NCBI GenBank assembly: GCA_964540105.1
Contig: CAZILL010000002.1
Span: forward strand, 1,178,001 to 1,242,000
Source: DATKJY01 sp964540105
GTDB taxonomy: Bacteria; Zixibacteria; MSB-5A5; GN15; FEB-12
Reading direction: 5' to 3'
DNA length: 64,000 nt
The notes under the pieces are model-generated. The model was not told where the DNA came from. It ran no database searches and saw only the letters and a list, made by a program, of their open reading frames with translations. The translations under genes were made by a program, and so were the position numbers. Positions 33,196 to 40,804 of this stretch are shown one piece after another (the stretch's first letter is position 1; the number at the start of each line of letters is the position of its first letter).

Positions 33196-33225
33196 AGCCC
33201 CGATGCAAGTCGGGGCTTTTGTTTT
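33196..33225 (+). terminator. Rho-independent terminator ending the flagellar locus
   Basis: AGCCCCGA (33196-33203), 6-base loop, TCGGGGCT (33210-33217), then TTTGTTTTC: a perfect 8-bp stem with a T tract on the plus strand only. It stops plus-strand transcription just before the 3' end of the opposing methyltransferase gene. Confidence 0.92.
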
Positions 33226-33238
33226 CTGTCGCAGGATG

Positions 33239-33841
33239 CTATCGAGTCCGGGCGAGCTCTTGCGTCGGTGCGGCGGTAGTCTGAGAGTTCGATATCTTCA
33301 CGCCATCAAAACGCAGATAACACAAGAGGGACTGCGGTGCGGCAAAGAAGATCTTCTCGGGGAATTCGGCGAAGTGCTCCTGTGCCCACTGCGATCGGTG
33401 AGTTTCATAGGGATTTCCGAAGGCATCCTTCTGGGCAGAAACCACGAGCGGTGTAGAGACAATGCATCCCCGAGCACACTTCGAGCTGTCGCGAAGCAAC
33501 CGCTGGCCGTCCTCGATAGAAAAGTGCTCGATGACATCGACGAGCAGGATGAGATCGTAATAGGTGTCCAGAGTCGGCACCACTTTCAGTGCGTCGCCAG
33601 CGTAGATGTTGCTGTAGATCTGCCTCTGGAGGGGAGTGATGTAGCTCTCAAAGGCTTCAATCCCATCGATTCGGCAACGCCAGTCGTTGTACTGATCGCG
33701 CCCATCCCAGAGCTCGAGGTATTCGCGGCACAGAAAACCGAATTTTCCGAATCCAATCCCGATATCCAGAACCGACTGCGGCTTGGTAGCGAGAATAATC
33801 TCTATTATCGGGCTTATCTGAAGTGGACTGCTTGAGGGCAT
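33239..33841 (-). CDS. Class I SAM-dependent methyltransferase
   Basis: 200 residues on the minus strand. Motif I is clear: KPQSVLDIGIGFGKFGFLC (about 20-38), followed by acidic motif II near RIDGIEAFESY and motif IV YDLILLVDVIEHFSIEDGQR, the usual layout of small Rossmann methyltransferases. AAGGA lies before its ATG on the minus strand. The substrate is unknown. Being next to the flagellar locus and a glycosyltransferase, methylation of a sugar or protein is possible, but its opposite orientation makes that speculative. Confidence 0.85.
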   Translation of the reverse strand: MPSSSPLQISPIIEIILATKPQSVLDIGIGFGKFGFLCREYLELWDGRDQYNDWRCRIDGIEAFESYITPLQRQIYSNIYAGDALKVVPTLDTYYDLILLVDVIEHFSIEDGQRLLRDSSKCARGCIVSTPLVVSAQKDAFGNPYETHRSQWAQEHFAEFPEKIFFAAPQSLLCYLRFDGVKISNSQTTAAPTQELARTR

Positions 33842-34175
33842 GAGCGGATCCTTTCGCTGTGTGACGTTGTTTCCGATGTCAGTCTTTTCCTATCACGTAA
33901 CAAGTGAGCTAGGCTCATAGCATGTTATCGGCATGCTGACCGGGGACTTGAATGGGTGAGCGACGGGATGCGAATCACTCTACAGCGGTCGCACGGCACG
34001 TGCTCGTGCTTTCAGTCGGGAGCAGCCACCAAGCCTCTCAGAGCGCAGGAAAACTACGCTGTCTTCAGTGACTCAGGGAAACGACTCACGAGCCACTCCT
34101 TGTGTTCCTTAAGCATATGAGCTACCATACCGTAACTGCTATTGCATCGCGAGGCAGCACAAGGAGACCGATACC
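33842..34175. other. Divergent intergenic region with palindromes
   Basis: 334 bases between the divergently transcribed methyltransferase and PAS/LuxR regulator genes, with no convincing ORF. It holds an inverted repeat AGCATG-N7-CATGCT (33919-33937) and a nested palindrome at 33991-34009. Both promoters should lie here, but I see no strong sigma70 pair. Confidence 0.6.
33991..34009. repeat. Nested palindrome GCACG-GCACGTGC-T-CGTGC, operator-like
   Basis: A perfect 8-bp palindrome GCACGTGC (33996-34003) is flanked by a second inverted pair, GCACG (33991-33995) and CGTGC (34005-34009). The two-fold symmetry suits a dimeric DNA-binding protein. It lies 167 bases upstream of the LuxR-type regulator gene, which could autoregulate through it. 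Function is inferred. Confidence 0.45.
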
Positions 34176-35828
34176 GTGACCGCTGAAGAGCTGAAACAGG
34201 CCATTCTCGATACAATCGAACTTCCAATTCTCCTGTTTGATCGTAACCTGCGCGTAGTGAGTCTTAATCGTGCAACACATGAACTGTGTCGCCGGTATGG
34301 TCTGGACAGCGATTCAGCCGTTGGTAAAGACGAAACAACGGCATTTCCATTCATTCCTCAAGAGGCCATTGACCAGCAGCGCGAGATATTTGCCACCGGA
34401 CTGGCACAGATTGACGATTGGTCAACCGTCGTAAACGGAAAGAAGCTGGACCTCTCGATACGTCGATATCCAATCTACTCGGAACAGCTCGTCAGCCATG
34501 TGCTCGTGACCCTTCGCGATATCGGGAGACAACGAGAGCTTGAGGCCTCGCTTCGTCAAAGTGAAAAACTGGCTCTGGCGCTGATGGACGCCTCGACAGA
34601 GTCAATGTTTCTTCTGGCGGGCGATGGGAGCATCGCACTTGCCAATGAAATCGGCGCGGCCCGGCTCGGACGCACGACCGAAAGTATCAAGGGAGCGACT
34701 GGCGCTGATGTGTTTCCACCGGAAGTTTGGGCACATCGGCAACCATACGTCAGGAGAGTTCTCGAAAGTGGCAAATCCGAGAGATTCGTGGATGTGCGCA
34801 ATGGGAGAACTATTGATATGACGCTGGTGCCGATTCTGGGACCAAATGGCAAAACCACCCAGATTGCGATTTTCGCCCAGGATATCACCGATCGCGAGTC
34901 CACCCTGGCGGCATTGAAAGAGAGCGAGGACAGGTTCCGCGGACTCTTCCTTCACATTCCGGTCCCGACCTATGTGTGGAAAAGGGTCGGCAATGACTTC
35001 ATTCTCGAGGACTTCAACGCTGTCGCCGACGATATATCCGAGGGAAGGATGGCGACCCTCGTTGGGAAAAAAGCCACTGAGATCTTCGCCGGTCGCGCAG
35101 ACATACTTGATGATATGCGGACGGTGGCTTCAGAGAAGTCGAGTCTTCGGCGCGACCTCTCTTATACGTATTTGCTCACGCAGGTAGAACGGTATCTACA
35201 GGCTTCCCTTGTCTTTGTGCCACCTGACTTCATCCTCATGCATACGGTCGATATTACCGAGCGAAAGCGGGCACAGGAAACTCTCTTGGAGGCCAGCAAC
35301 GAGCTCGAGGTTGAAGTCGGACGGCGCACGCATGAACTGGCAGAACTCAACGAACAGCTCAAAGTCGAGCGTGAGGCGCTTCGGCTAAAAAACATTGCTT
35401 TGCAAGAAGTCATCGAGCAGGCCAGTCGTACTAAGGACAGTGTAGCTCTTCAGATTCAATCCAATATTGAGCGGATAGTCCTTCCGGTTCTCGATCGACT
35501 TGACCGCCGCCTCAATGCAGGGGATCGCCAGTATCTCTCTTTGGCGAAAGACTCACTACTCGATGTTCTCTCACCGTTTCTGCGCGTACTGGAATCGGAG
35601 TACCCTCAGCTCACACCAGCCGAGATCGAAATATGCGATCTCATCAAGAAAGGGTATGGCAGTAAGGAAATCAGCCATCATCGGAACACGTCGGTTCAGA
35701 CAATTATCAAGCAGAGAAAAACTATCCGCCGCAAACTCAATATTACTCGCGAAGACACAAACCTAGCGACATTCCTCAACACTAAAGTGATGAATGGTGG
35801 AATAAGAACACCGAGAAAACCAGTATAA
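34176..35828 (+). CDS. Multi-PAS protein with C-terminal LuxR-type helix-turn-helix
   Basis: 550 residues, soluble. Three PAS domains are visible at about 8-120 (ILDTIELPILLFDRNLRVVS), 128-250 (SMFLLAGDGSIALANEIGAA) and 255-370 (FRGLFLHIPVPTYVWKRVGN). A coiled coil (about 370-440) follows, then a helix-turn-helix of the LuxR/GerE type (about 480-540: LTPAEIEICDLIKKGYGSKE and HRNTSVQTIIKQRKTIRRKL). There is no kinase domain. It should sense small molecules or redox and regulate transcription directly. It starts at GTG 34176 with AGGAGA upstream. Ligand and targets are unknown. Confidence 0.85.
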   Translation: MTAEELKQAILDTIELPILLFDRNLRVVSLNRATHELCRRYGLDSDSAVGKDETTAFPFIPQEAIDQQREIFATGLAQIDDWSTVVNGKKLDLSIRRYPIYSEQLVSHVLVTLRDIGRQRELEASLRQSEKLALALMDASTESMFLLAGDGSIALANEIGAARLGRTTESIKGATGADVFPPEVWAHRQPYVRRVLESGKSERFVDVRNGRTIDMTLVPILGPNGKTTQIAIFAQDITDRESTLAALKESEDRFRGLFLHIPVPTYVWKRVGNDFILEDFNAVADDISEGRMATLVGKKATEIFAGRADILDDMRTVASEKSSLRRDLSYTYLLTQVERYLQASLVFVPPDFILMHTVDITERKRAQETLLEASNELEVEVGRRTHELAELNEQLKVEREALRLKNIALQEVIEQASRTKDSVALQIQSNIERIVLPVLDRLDRRLNAGDRQYLSLAKDSLLDVLSPFLRVLESEYPQLTPAEIEICDLIKKGYGSKEISHHRNTSVQTIIKQRKTIRRKLNITREDTNLATFLNTKVMNGGIRTPRKPV

Positions 35829-35910
35829 CGATTTGTTGTGCAATATGTTACTGGTAATTCGTTGGGCATCCAGATATCAGTTCGCCAGATACGTTTGCGC
35901 TCTGCATCGT

Positions 35911-35951
35911 GGGGTATAATTATAACCCAATTGATACCCCGATAATACCCC
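35911..35951. repeat. Cluster of GGGGTAT/ATACCCC repeats
   Basis: GGGGTAT (35911-35917), TATAACCC (35921-35928), ATACCCC (35934-35940) and ATACCCC (35945-35951) lie within 41 bases, in both orientations around an AT core. This looks like a multi-site operator. It is just downstream of the LuxR-type regulator gene and upstream of the hairpin/T9 element, so it may control a short transcript. The binding protein is unknown. Confidence 0.4.
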
Positions 35952-36094
35952 TTGCTTTTCCTATCAAATGTGTTAAATGATTACTAAATATGTGTCTGTA
36001 GTCAACTAAGGTGTGCGAATAAAGAGGCAAAACAGTATAGCATAACCTGAGCAGACATCCTTGACAGACATACCGCAGTGATGCTCGGTTGTAC

Positions 36095-36165
36095 GAGTCC
36101 GGTCGGTCACGCTCGCTGTTCCCCCTCCCCCCCGGCGACGTAACGTTCCGGACTCATTTTTTTTT
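36095..36165 (+). terminator. Hairpin with T9 tract: terminator, possibly the end of a small RNA
   Basis: GAGTCCGG (36095-36102) pairs perfectly with CCGGACTC (36148-36155) across a 45-base C-rich loop, followed by A and nine Ts (36157-36165). The large loop is unusual for a simple terminator. It lies 270 bases beyond the preceding gene, so it may end that mRNA or a separate small RNA starting after a TATAGC-type -10 near 36036. Confidence 0.45.
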
Positions 36166-36318
36166 GCCATGTTCTAAGTGGGCAATAATGTGGTTCCCTT
36201 CTGTAGCTAGAGTGTCTCAGTGCCATCGTTGCCATCTAACGACTGTTTACGGTTTTGAAGATAGCTATGAAGTCTATGCCCCGCCTCTGCTTGGTGCTGC
36301 TGTTCGCGAAAATTGTTA

Positions 36319-36347
36319 TTGACAAGTGTGACATTCCTGATTACTCA
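36319..36347 (+). promoter_or_regulatory. Candidate promoter for tRNA-Val and thrS
   Basis: Consensus -35 TTGACA at 36319-36324 with TACTCA at 36342-36347 after 17 bases. The -10 match is poor, but the site is well placed about 45 bases before the tRNA. Confidence 0.35.
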
Positions 36348-36393
36348 TATTGACTGCGCTGAAAGCTTATGGCGCAATAGGTTAGTAGCAAGC

Positions 36394-36470
36394 GGGCGAT
36401 TAGCTCAGATGGTTAGAGTACTTGCTTGACATGCAAGGGGTCACTGGTTCGATTCCAGTATCGCCCACCA
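36394..36470 (+). tRNA. tRNA-Val (anticodon GAC)
   Basis: 77 bases including encoded CCA. The acceptor stem GGGCGAT/ATCGCCC is a perfect 7 bp. D arm GCTC/GAGT, anticodon stem CTTGC/GCAAG with loop TTGACAT giving anticodon GAC (Val), T arm ACTGG-TTCGATT-CCAGT. All cloverleaf elements are present. It lies about 70 bases upstream of thrS and may be cotranscribed with it. Confidence 0.97.
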
Positions 36471-36540
36471 TTTCGCCACGAGAGGCCACCAGAAGCAAAA
36501 GAGTACTGGGGAGCTCGTGTCCGACTGGAAGAATAAAGGA

Positions 36541-38466
36541 ATGTCACTCGTGAAGATTGAACTTGCCGATGGGTCAGTTCGCGAGTTTGAGTCGGGGATC
36601 ACCGGACTCAAAGTTGCAGAAGCGATATCCCCCCGTTTGGCCAAGGATGCCATTGCTGTCAAGGTTGACGGTATCGTTCGCGACCTGAGTTTTCCTCTCG
36701 AAAATGGCGCCCCCCTGCAGGTGTTGACCTTTGACGATCCGGAAGGGCGACAGGTGTTCTGGCATTCCAGTTCTCACATCATGGCGCAAGCCGTTCAGGA
36801 GTTATTCCCAGGAGTGAAGTTGGCGATCGGACCTCCGATCGATGAAGGCTGGTACTACGATTTTGAAGTCCCCAAACCTTTTTCCCAGGAAGATCTTGCG
36901 AAAATTGAAGCTCGAATGTCGGAGATTATTGCTGAGGACGCCCTCTTCCGCTGTGAAGTCAGAGATCGCGAGGACTCCATAAAATATTATCGCGACAAGG
37001 GAGCAACTTTCAAGGTAGAGCTTCTGGAAGGGATCGCTGACCAGACGGTCACTTTCTATCATCACTCACAATTTGAAGATCTCTGCCGTGGACCGCACAT
37101 TCCTCGGACTGGAATTATCAAGGCGTTCAAGCTGACTTCGACTTCGGGCTCTTACTGGCGTGGGGATGAACATCGCGAACGACTTCACCGGATTTATGGT
37201 GTCTCGTACCCGAAGAAAACGATGCTGGATGCCTACCTCAAGCGGATAGAAGAGGCGCAGAAACGTGATCATCGTACGTTGGGCAAACAGCTCGAGCTCT
37301 TCCACATAACGGAGGATGTCGGCGCGGGGCTTGTGCTGTGGCTCCCTCGTGGAGCCAGGGTTCGGACCGAGATTGAGAACTTCTGGCGATCGGAACATCT
37401 TCGACAGGGGTACGAACTGGTGTATAGCCCTCACATTGCGAATCGCGATCTTTGGGTGACAAGCGGACACACCGATTTCTATTCGGAGAGCATGTTTGGA
37501 GCAATGGATGTGGATGAACGCAAGTATCAGCTGCGGCCGATGAACTGCCCGTTTCACATACAGATGTTCAAGTCGAGGCTCTGGTCGTACCGCGATCTTC
37601 CCTTGAGATGGGCGGAATTGGGGACAGTCTATCGGTATGAAAGAGCTGGTACGCTTCACGGATTGATGAGGGTGAGGGGCTTCACGCAGGATGACGCCCA
37701 TCATTTTGTCTCAAAAGAGGAGATGGAAGCGGAGTTGGTCTGGATCCTCGATTTTTGTGTTCATATCCTGAAATCGTTTGGATTTGTCGACTACGACATA
37801 TATCTTTCGACTCGCCCTGAAAAGGCGATCGGCGATCCGGCCGACTGGGTCAAGGCCGAGGAGGGGCTCCGCAAGGCGTTGGATAAAGCCGGTCTGAAGT
37901 ATCAGGTCGACGCGGGCGGAGGGGCATTCTATGGTCCCAAGATTGACTTGAAGATCAAGGATGCGATAGGACGTGCATGGCAGTGCTCGACGATCCAGTT
38001 CGATTTTTCGCTCCCCGAGCGTTTTGATCTGAGTTATGTCGGACCCGATGGACAGCATAAACGTCCATACATGATCCACAGGGCTCTACTGGGAGCCATT
38101 GAGCGGTTCTTCGGCGTACTGATTGAGCATTACGCGGGTGATTTTCCGCTGTGGTTGTCGCCGATTCAAGTGAAGGTTCTGCCGATCACGGACGGCTTCA
38201 ACGATTACGGCCGACAAGTCGTCGACGAACTAAAGGCGCGGAATATTCGCGCCGCGCTTGATGATCGTTCCGAAAAGGTTGGAGCGAAGATTCGAGATGC
38301 GGAGCTGTTGAAGGTCCCGTATATGTTCGTGGTCGGGGCGCGGGAAGTGGAGACCCGTTCGGTTGCAATGCGTAAACACGGTGTTGGCGACCTGGGAGTA
38401 AAGGAACTTGCGACGGCGATCGCCCTCATGGAGACGGAAATCGCCGGCAAAGGACTTGCACAATAG
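36541..38466 (+). CDS. thrS: Threonine--tRNA ligase ThrS
   Basis: Attaches threonine to tRNA-Thr. About 641 residues, complete: N-terminal TGS domain (KIELADGSVREFESG), editing domain with HSSSHIMAQAVQELFPG and GPHIPRTG, class II catalytic core with MNCPFHIQMFK, ERAGTLHGLMRVRGFTQDD (core LHGLMRVRGFTQDDAH) and IHRALLGAIERFFGVLIEHY (core HRALLGAIERF), and anticodon-binding domain (QVKVLPITDGFNDYG). Three starts are possible: GTG 36517, ATG 36541 and GTG 36550. The last has the best ribosome-site spacing (AAGGA nine bases upstream) and would begin MKIELADGS, like other ThrS. It heads thrS-infC-rpmI-rplT-pheS-pheT. Confidence 0.97.
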   Translation: MSLVKIELADGSVREFESGITGLKVAEAISPRLAKDAIAVKVDGIVRDLSFPLENGAPLQVLTFDDPEGRQVFWHSSSHIMAQAVQELFPGVKLAIGPPIDEGWYYDFEVPKPFSQEDLAKIEARMSEIIAEDALFRCEVRDREDSIKYYRDKGATFKVELLEGIADQTVTFYHHSQFEDLCRGPHIPRTGIIKAFKLTSTSGSYWRGDEHRERLHRIYGVSYPKKTMLDAYLKRIEEAQKRDHRTLGKQLELFHITEDVGAGLVLWLPRGARVRTEIENFWRSEHLRQGYELVYSPHIANRDLWVTSGHTDFYSESMFGAMDVDERKYQLRPMNCPFHIQMFKSRLWSYRDLPLRWAELGTVYRYERAGTLHGLMRVRGFTQDDAHHFVSKEEMEAELVWILDFCVHILKSFGFVDYDIYLSTRPEKAIGDPADWVKAEEGLRKALDKAGLKYQVDAGGGAFYGPKIDLKIKDAIGRAWQCSTIQFDFSLPERFDLSYVGPDGQHKRPYMIHRALLGAIERFFGVLIEHYAGDFPLWLSPIQVKVLPITDGFNDYGRQVVDELKARNIRAALDDRSEKVGAKIRDAELLKVPYMFVVGAREVETRSVAMRKHGVGDLGVKELATAIALMETEIAGKGLAQ

Positions 38467-38493
38467 GATGATGTTATAGATGAGGAGGATTGT

Positions 38494-39105
38494 ATCGGCA
38501 CAAGGGATATCCGGATAAACGATCGCATTCGCGTATCGCCGGTTCGCTTAATTGGTCCGCAAGGAGAACAAGTAGGCATTTTGCCGACGAAAGAGGCGTT
38601 CGACCGTGCCCAGGAATTGGGGCTGGATCTGGTCGAAGTTTCTCCGAATAGTCGTCCTCCGGTCTGCCGCATTATGGACTTTGGAAAGTACAAGTATGAG
38701 CTTTCCAAGAAGGACAAACTGGCGAAGAAGAAGCAGCATACCTTCCAGCTGAAAGAGATTCGATATCGACCAAAGATCGACGAGCATGATTTTCAGTTCA
38801 AGACCAAGCACGTGCGAGAGTTTCTTGAGTCCGGAAGCAAGGTTAAGGTTTTTGTGTTTTTCCGCGGGAGAGAGATGGCGCACCAGGAATTCGGATCCCG
38901 AATTCTTGACCGGGTCATCACGGAGCTCAAGGATGTCGCTGCGGTTGATGTCGCCGCAAAACTTGAAGGCAACAATATGAGCATGATCCTGAGCCCGAAA
39001 CCGGAGATCATGCGCAAGGTTCAGGTGACAAGGGCGGTTGCGAAAGAGGAGCCGAAAGAGGAAGAAGAAAGCTTCGATCACGAGGAAGTCAAAGAAGATG
39101 AATAG
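38494..39105 (+). CDS. infC: Translation initiation factor IF-3, apparent AUC start codon
   Basis: IF-3 checks start-codon choice on the 30S subunit. The conserved N-terminal domain (DIRINDRIRVSPVRLIG, then GPQGEQVGILPTKEA) is encoded from about 38506, well upstream of the first canonical in-frame start (TTG 38581, which would cut the domain). The only in-frame codon placed correctly after the GGAGG at 38484-38488 is ATC at 38494, five bases away. infC genes are known to use rare AUU/AUC starts so that IF-3 represses itself. The C-terminal domain (KHVREFLESGSKVKVFVFFR) is intact and followed by an acidic tail (KEEPKEEEESFDHEE). 203 residues. Confidence 0.9.
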   Translation: MGTRDIRINDRIRVSPVRLIGPQGEQVGILPTKEAFDRAQELGLDLVEVSPNSRPPVCRIMDFGKYKYELSKKDKLAKKKQHTFQLKEIRYRPKIDEHDFQFKTKHVREFLESGSKVKVFVFFRGREMAHQEFGSRILDRVITELKDVAAVDVAAKLEGNNMSMILSPKPEIMRKVQVTRAVAKEEPKEEEESFDHEEVKEDE

Positions 39106-39185
39106 AGCTGCCGGGAGGTGCCAAAGGCAGTGTTGTTTGAGCGGTTGAACGAAAGATAAAGTGAATAACAATAGAAGAGGATACG

Positions 39186-39380
39186 ATGCCAAAGATCAAG
39201 ACACGCCGCAGCGCCGCGAAGCGATTCAAGAGGACCGGCACGGGCAAGATTAAGCGAAGCAAAGCGTTCAAGACGCACATTCTCACCAAGATGAGCACGA
39301 AGCGCAAACGTCACCTGCGTAAGGCAACTCTGGTGTCAAAGGCGGACACGTATCGCGTTGAGCGGATGCTTCCCAACTGA
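39186..39380 (+). CDS. rpmI: 50S ribosomal protein L35
   Basis: 64-residue basic protein beginning MPKIKTRRSAAKRFKRTGTG with RSKAFKTHILTKMSTKRKR and the C-terminal LRKATLVSKADTYRVERMLP, the complete L35 sequence pattern. It lies between infC and rplT as in most bacteria. GAAGAGG precedes the ATG. Confidence 0.97.
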   Translation: MPKIKTRRSAAKRFKRTGTGKIKRSKAFKTHILTKMSTKRKRHLRKATLVSKADTYRVERMLPN

Positions 39381-39415
39381 AATCGTTGAACAATTCGTAA
39401 TCGGAGAATACTACT

Positions 39416-39766
39416 ATGCCTCGCGCAAAAAACAATGTTGCCGCCCATTCAAGGCACAAGAAGGTACTCAAGCGGGCCCGTGGCGGGTTCGCGGGACGGA
39501 GCAAACTCTATCGGACGGCGCTCGAGACTGTCCATCGCGGAATGCGATATGCGTATCGGGATCGCCGCACGAGAAAACGGGAGTTTCGTACGCTGTGGAT
39601 CGCCCGCATATCGGCCGCGGCCAAGATGTGTGATCTCAACTATTCAGTATTCATCAATGGCCTGAAGAAAGCGGGCGTGGTTCTCGATCGGAAAGCCCTG
39701 GCCGACATAGCGGCCCGCGACATGGCGACCTTCACGAATCTCGCCAATATTGCCTCTGGAAAGTAA
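39416..39766 (+). CDS. rplT: 50S ribosomal protein L20
   Basis: 116 residues, complete: MPRAKNNVAAHSRHKKVLKR, ARGGFAGRSKLYRTALETVH, RDRRTRKREFRTLWIARISA, then LNYSVFINGLKKAGVVLDRK. L20 binds 23S rRNA early in assembly and can repress the infC-rpmI-rplT mRNA. No obvious pseudoknot site was worked out here. Confidence 0.97.
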   Translation: MPRAKNNVAAHSRHKKVLKRARGGFAGRSKLYRTALETVHRGMRYAYRDRRTRKREFRTLWIARISAAAKMCDLNYSVFINGLKKAGVVLDRKALADIAARDMATFTNLANIASGK

Positions 39767-39784
39767 CGGTATCGGGTAAACGTC

Positions 39785-40798
39785 ATGACGTTTCTCGAGA
39801 AAGTTACGGCGATCGGAGATGAAGCTCTCGAGCGGATCGGGAAGGCCGATTCGCTCGATGCGTTACGGGAGATTCAGGTCGCTATTCTTGGGAGAAAAGG
39901 AAGCCTAACCGCGGCGCTCAAGGAGCTCGGGGGGATTCCTATCGAGGAACGTAAAGAAGCGGGAGCGCGCGCCAATCAGGTGCGTCAGTCTATTGAGGTT
40001 GCTATCGAAGGGGCGACGTCGCGAATAGGAACTCCTCAGGCGGCAGCCGGCATCGACCCGACGCTTCCGGGTACCGGTCCGCGTCTCGGTACAATTCACA
40101 TCGTCAATCAGGTCATGGACGAAATCTGTCAGATCTTCCACGGTATGGGGTTTGAAATCGCCCGAGGGCCGCACATTGAGACCGACTATTACAATTTCGA
40201 GGCGCTGAACTTTCCCCCCGACCATCCCGCACGGGACGAACACGACACCTTTTTCGTCGAGGGTGGACGGCTCTTGCGCACTCATACCACACCTGTGCAG
40301 GCGCGCGAGCTTGAAAAGAGAAAGCCTCCGATAAAGGTTCTCATGCCGGGCGCGACTTTTCGGCATGAAGACATCTCGACCCGGGCACATGTGTCGTTTC
40401 ACCAGGTGGATGGATTCCTGGTCGGCGAGGGGGTCTCTATTGCGGATCTAAAAGGAACGCTGAACGCATTTTGCCGGTCGTTCTTTGGCGAAGATGTGCG
40501 ACTTCGATTCAGGCCCTCGTTCTTTCCGTTTACAGAACCGTCTGTGGAGATTGATGTGTCCTGCTTCCTGTGCTCCGGAGTCGGATGCCAGGTCTGCAAG
40601 TTTGCTGGGTGGCTCGAGATTCTTGGCGCCGGGATGATTCATCCGAACGTTCTCAAGACGGCAGGGCATGATCCCGAGAAGTATACAGGTTTTGCGTTCG
40701 GTATGGGCGTCGAGAGACCTGCAATGCTCAAGTATCGAGTCAATGACATTCGCTTGTTTTTCAATAACAACATCAGGTTTCTTCGCCAATTTAACTAA
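39785..40798 (+). CDS. pheS: Phenylalanine--tRNA ligase alpha subunit PheS
   Basis: 337 residues, full length. N-terminal coiled coil (about 1-95; AILGRKGSLTAALKELGGIP), class II catalytic domain with motif 2 (MPGATFRHEDISTRAHVSFH), RFRPSFFPFTEPSVEIDVSC and motif 3 (FAFGMGVERPAMLKYRVNDI). Forms the alpha2beta2 enzyme with PheT, whose gene begins six bases later. Confidence 0.97.
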   Translation: MTFLEKVTAIGDEALERIGKADSLDALREIQVAILGRKGSLTAALKELGGIPIEERKEAGARANQVRQSIEVAIEGATSRIGTPQAAAGIDPTLPGTGPRLGTIHIVNQVMDEICQIFHGMGFEIARGPHIETDYYNFEALNFPPDHPARDEHDTFFVEGGRLLRTHTTPVQARELEKRKPPIKVLMPGATFRHEDISTRAHVSFHQVDGFLVGEGVSIADLKGTLNAFCRSFFGEDVRLRFRPSFFPFTEPSVEIDVSCFLCSGVGCQVCKFAGWLEILGAGMIHPNVLKTAGHDPEKYTGFAFGMGVERPAMLKYRVNDIRLFFNNNIRFLRQFN

Positions 40799-40804
40799 GG
40801 TCCT

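Larger units (their letters stand above)
35829..36393. other. 565-base AT-rich gene-free region before tRNA-Val
   Basis: No credible ORF in any frame: composition is AT-rich, unlike the flanking genes. It contains a GGGTAT/ATACCC repeat cluster (35911-35951), a long hairpin with T9 (36095-36165) and a -35-like TTGACA (36319) before the tRNA. The low GC and lack of genes are compatible with a regulatory or formerly mobile junction, but no integrase, att duplication or IS end was seen. Confidence 0.7.

Noticed and set aside
33203..33835. Long plus-strand reading frame opposite the methyltransferase
   Set aside because: It begins inside the terminator and its translation has no recognisable pattern, while the minus strand gives a clear SAM-binding motif and ribosome site.
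33995..34009. GGCACGTGCTCGTGC as a sigma54 promoter for the PAS/LuxR gene
   Set aside because: Spacing is one base too long; the sequence is better explained as part of the nested palindrome.
36089..36322. 77-codon plus-strand frame in the gap before tRNA-Val
   Set aside because: It runs through the hairpin and T9 tract, has no ribosome site and no sensible composition.
36394..36470. tRNA-Val as an integration site for a mobile element
   Set aside because: No integrase, no repeated tRNA 3' end and no foreign gene block was found beside it.
38581..39105. infC starting at TTG 38581
   Set aside because: It would remove the conserved start of the IF-3 N-terminal domain encoded in frame upstream.
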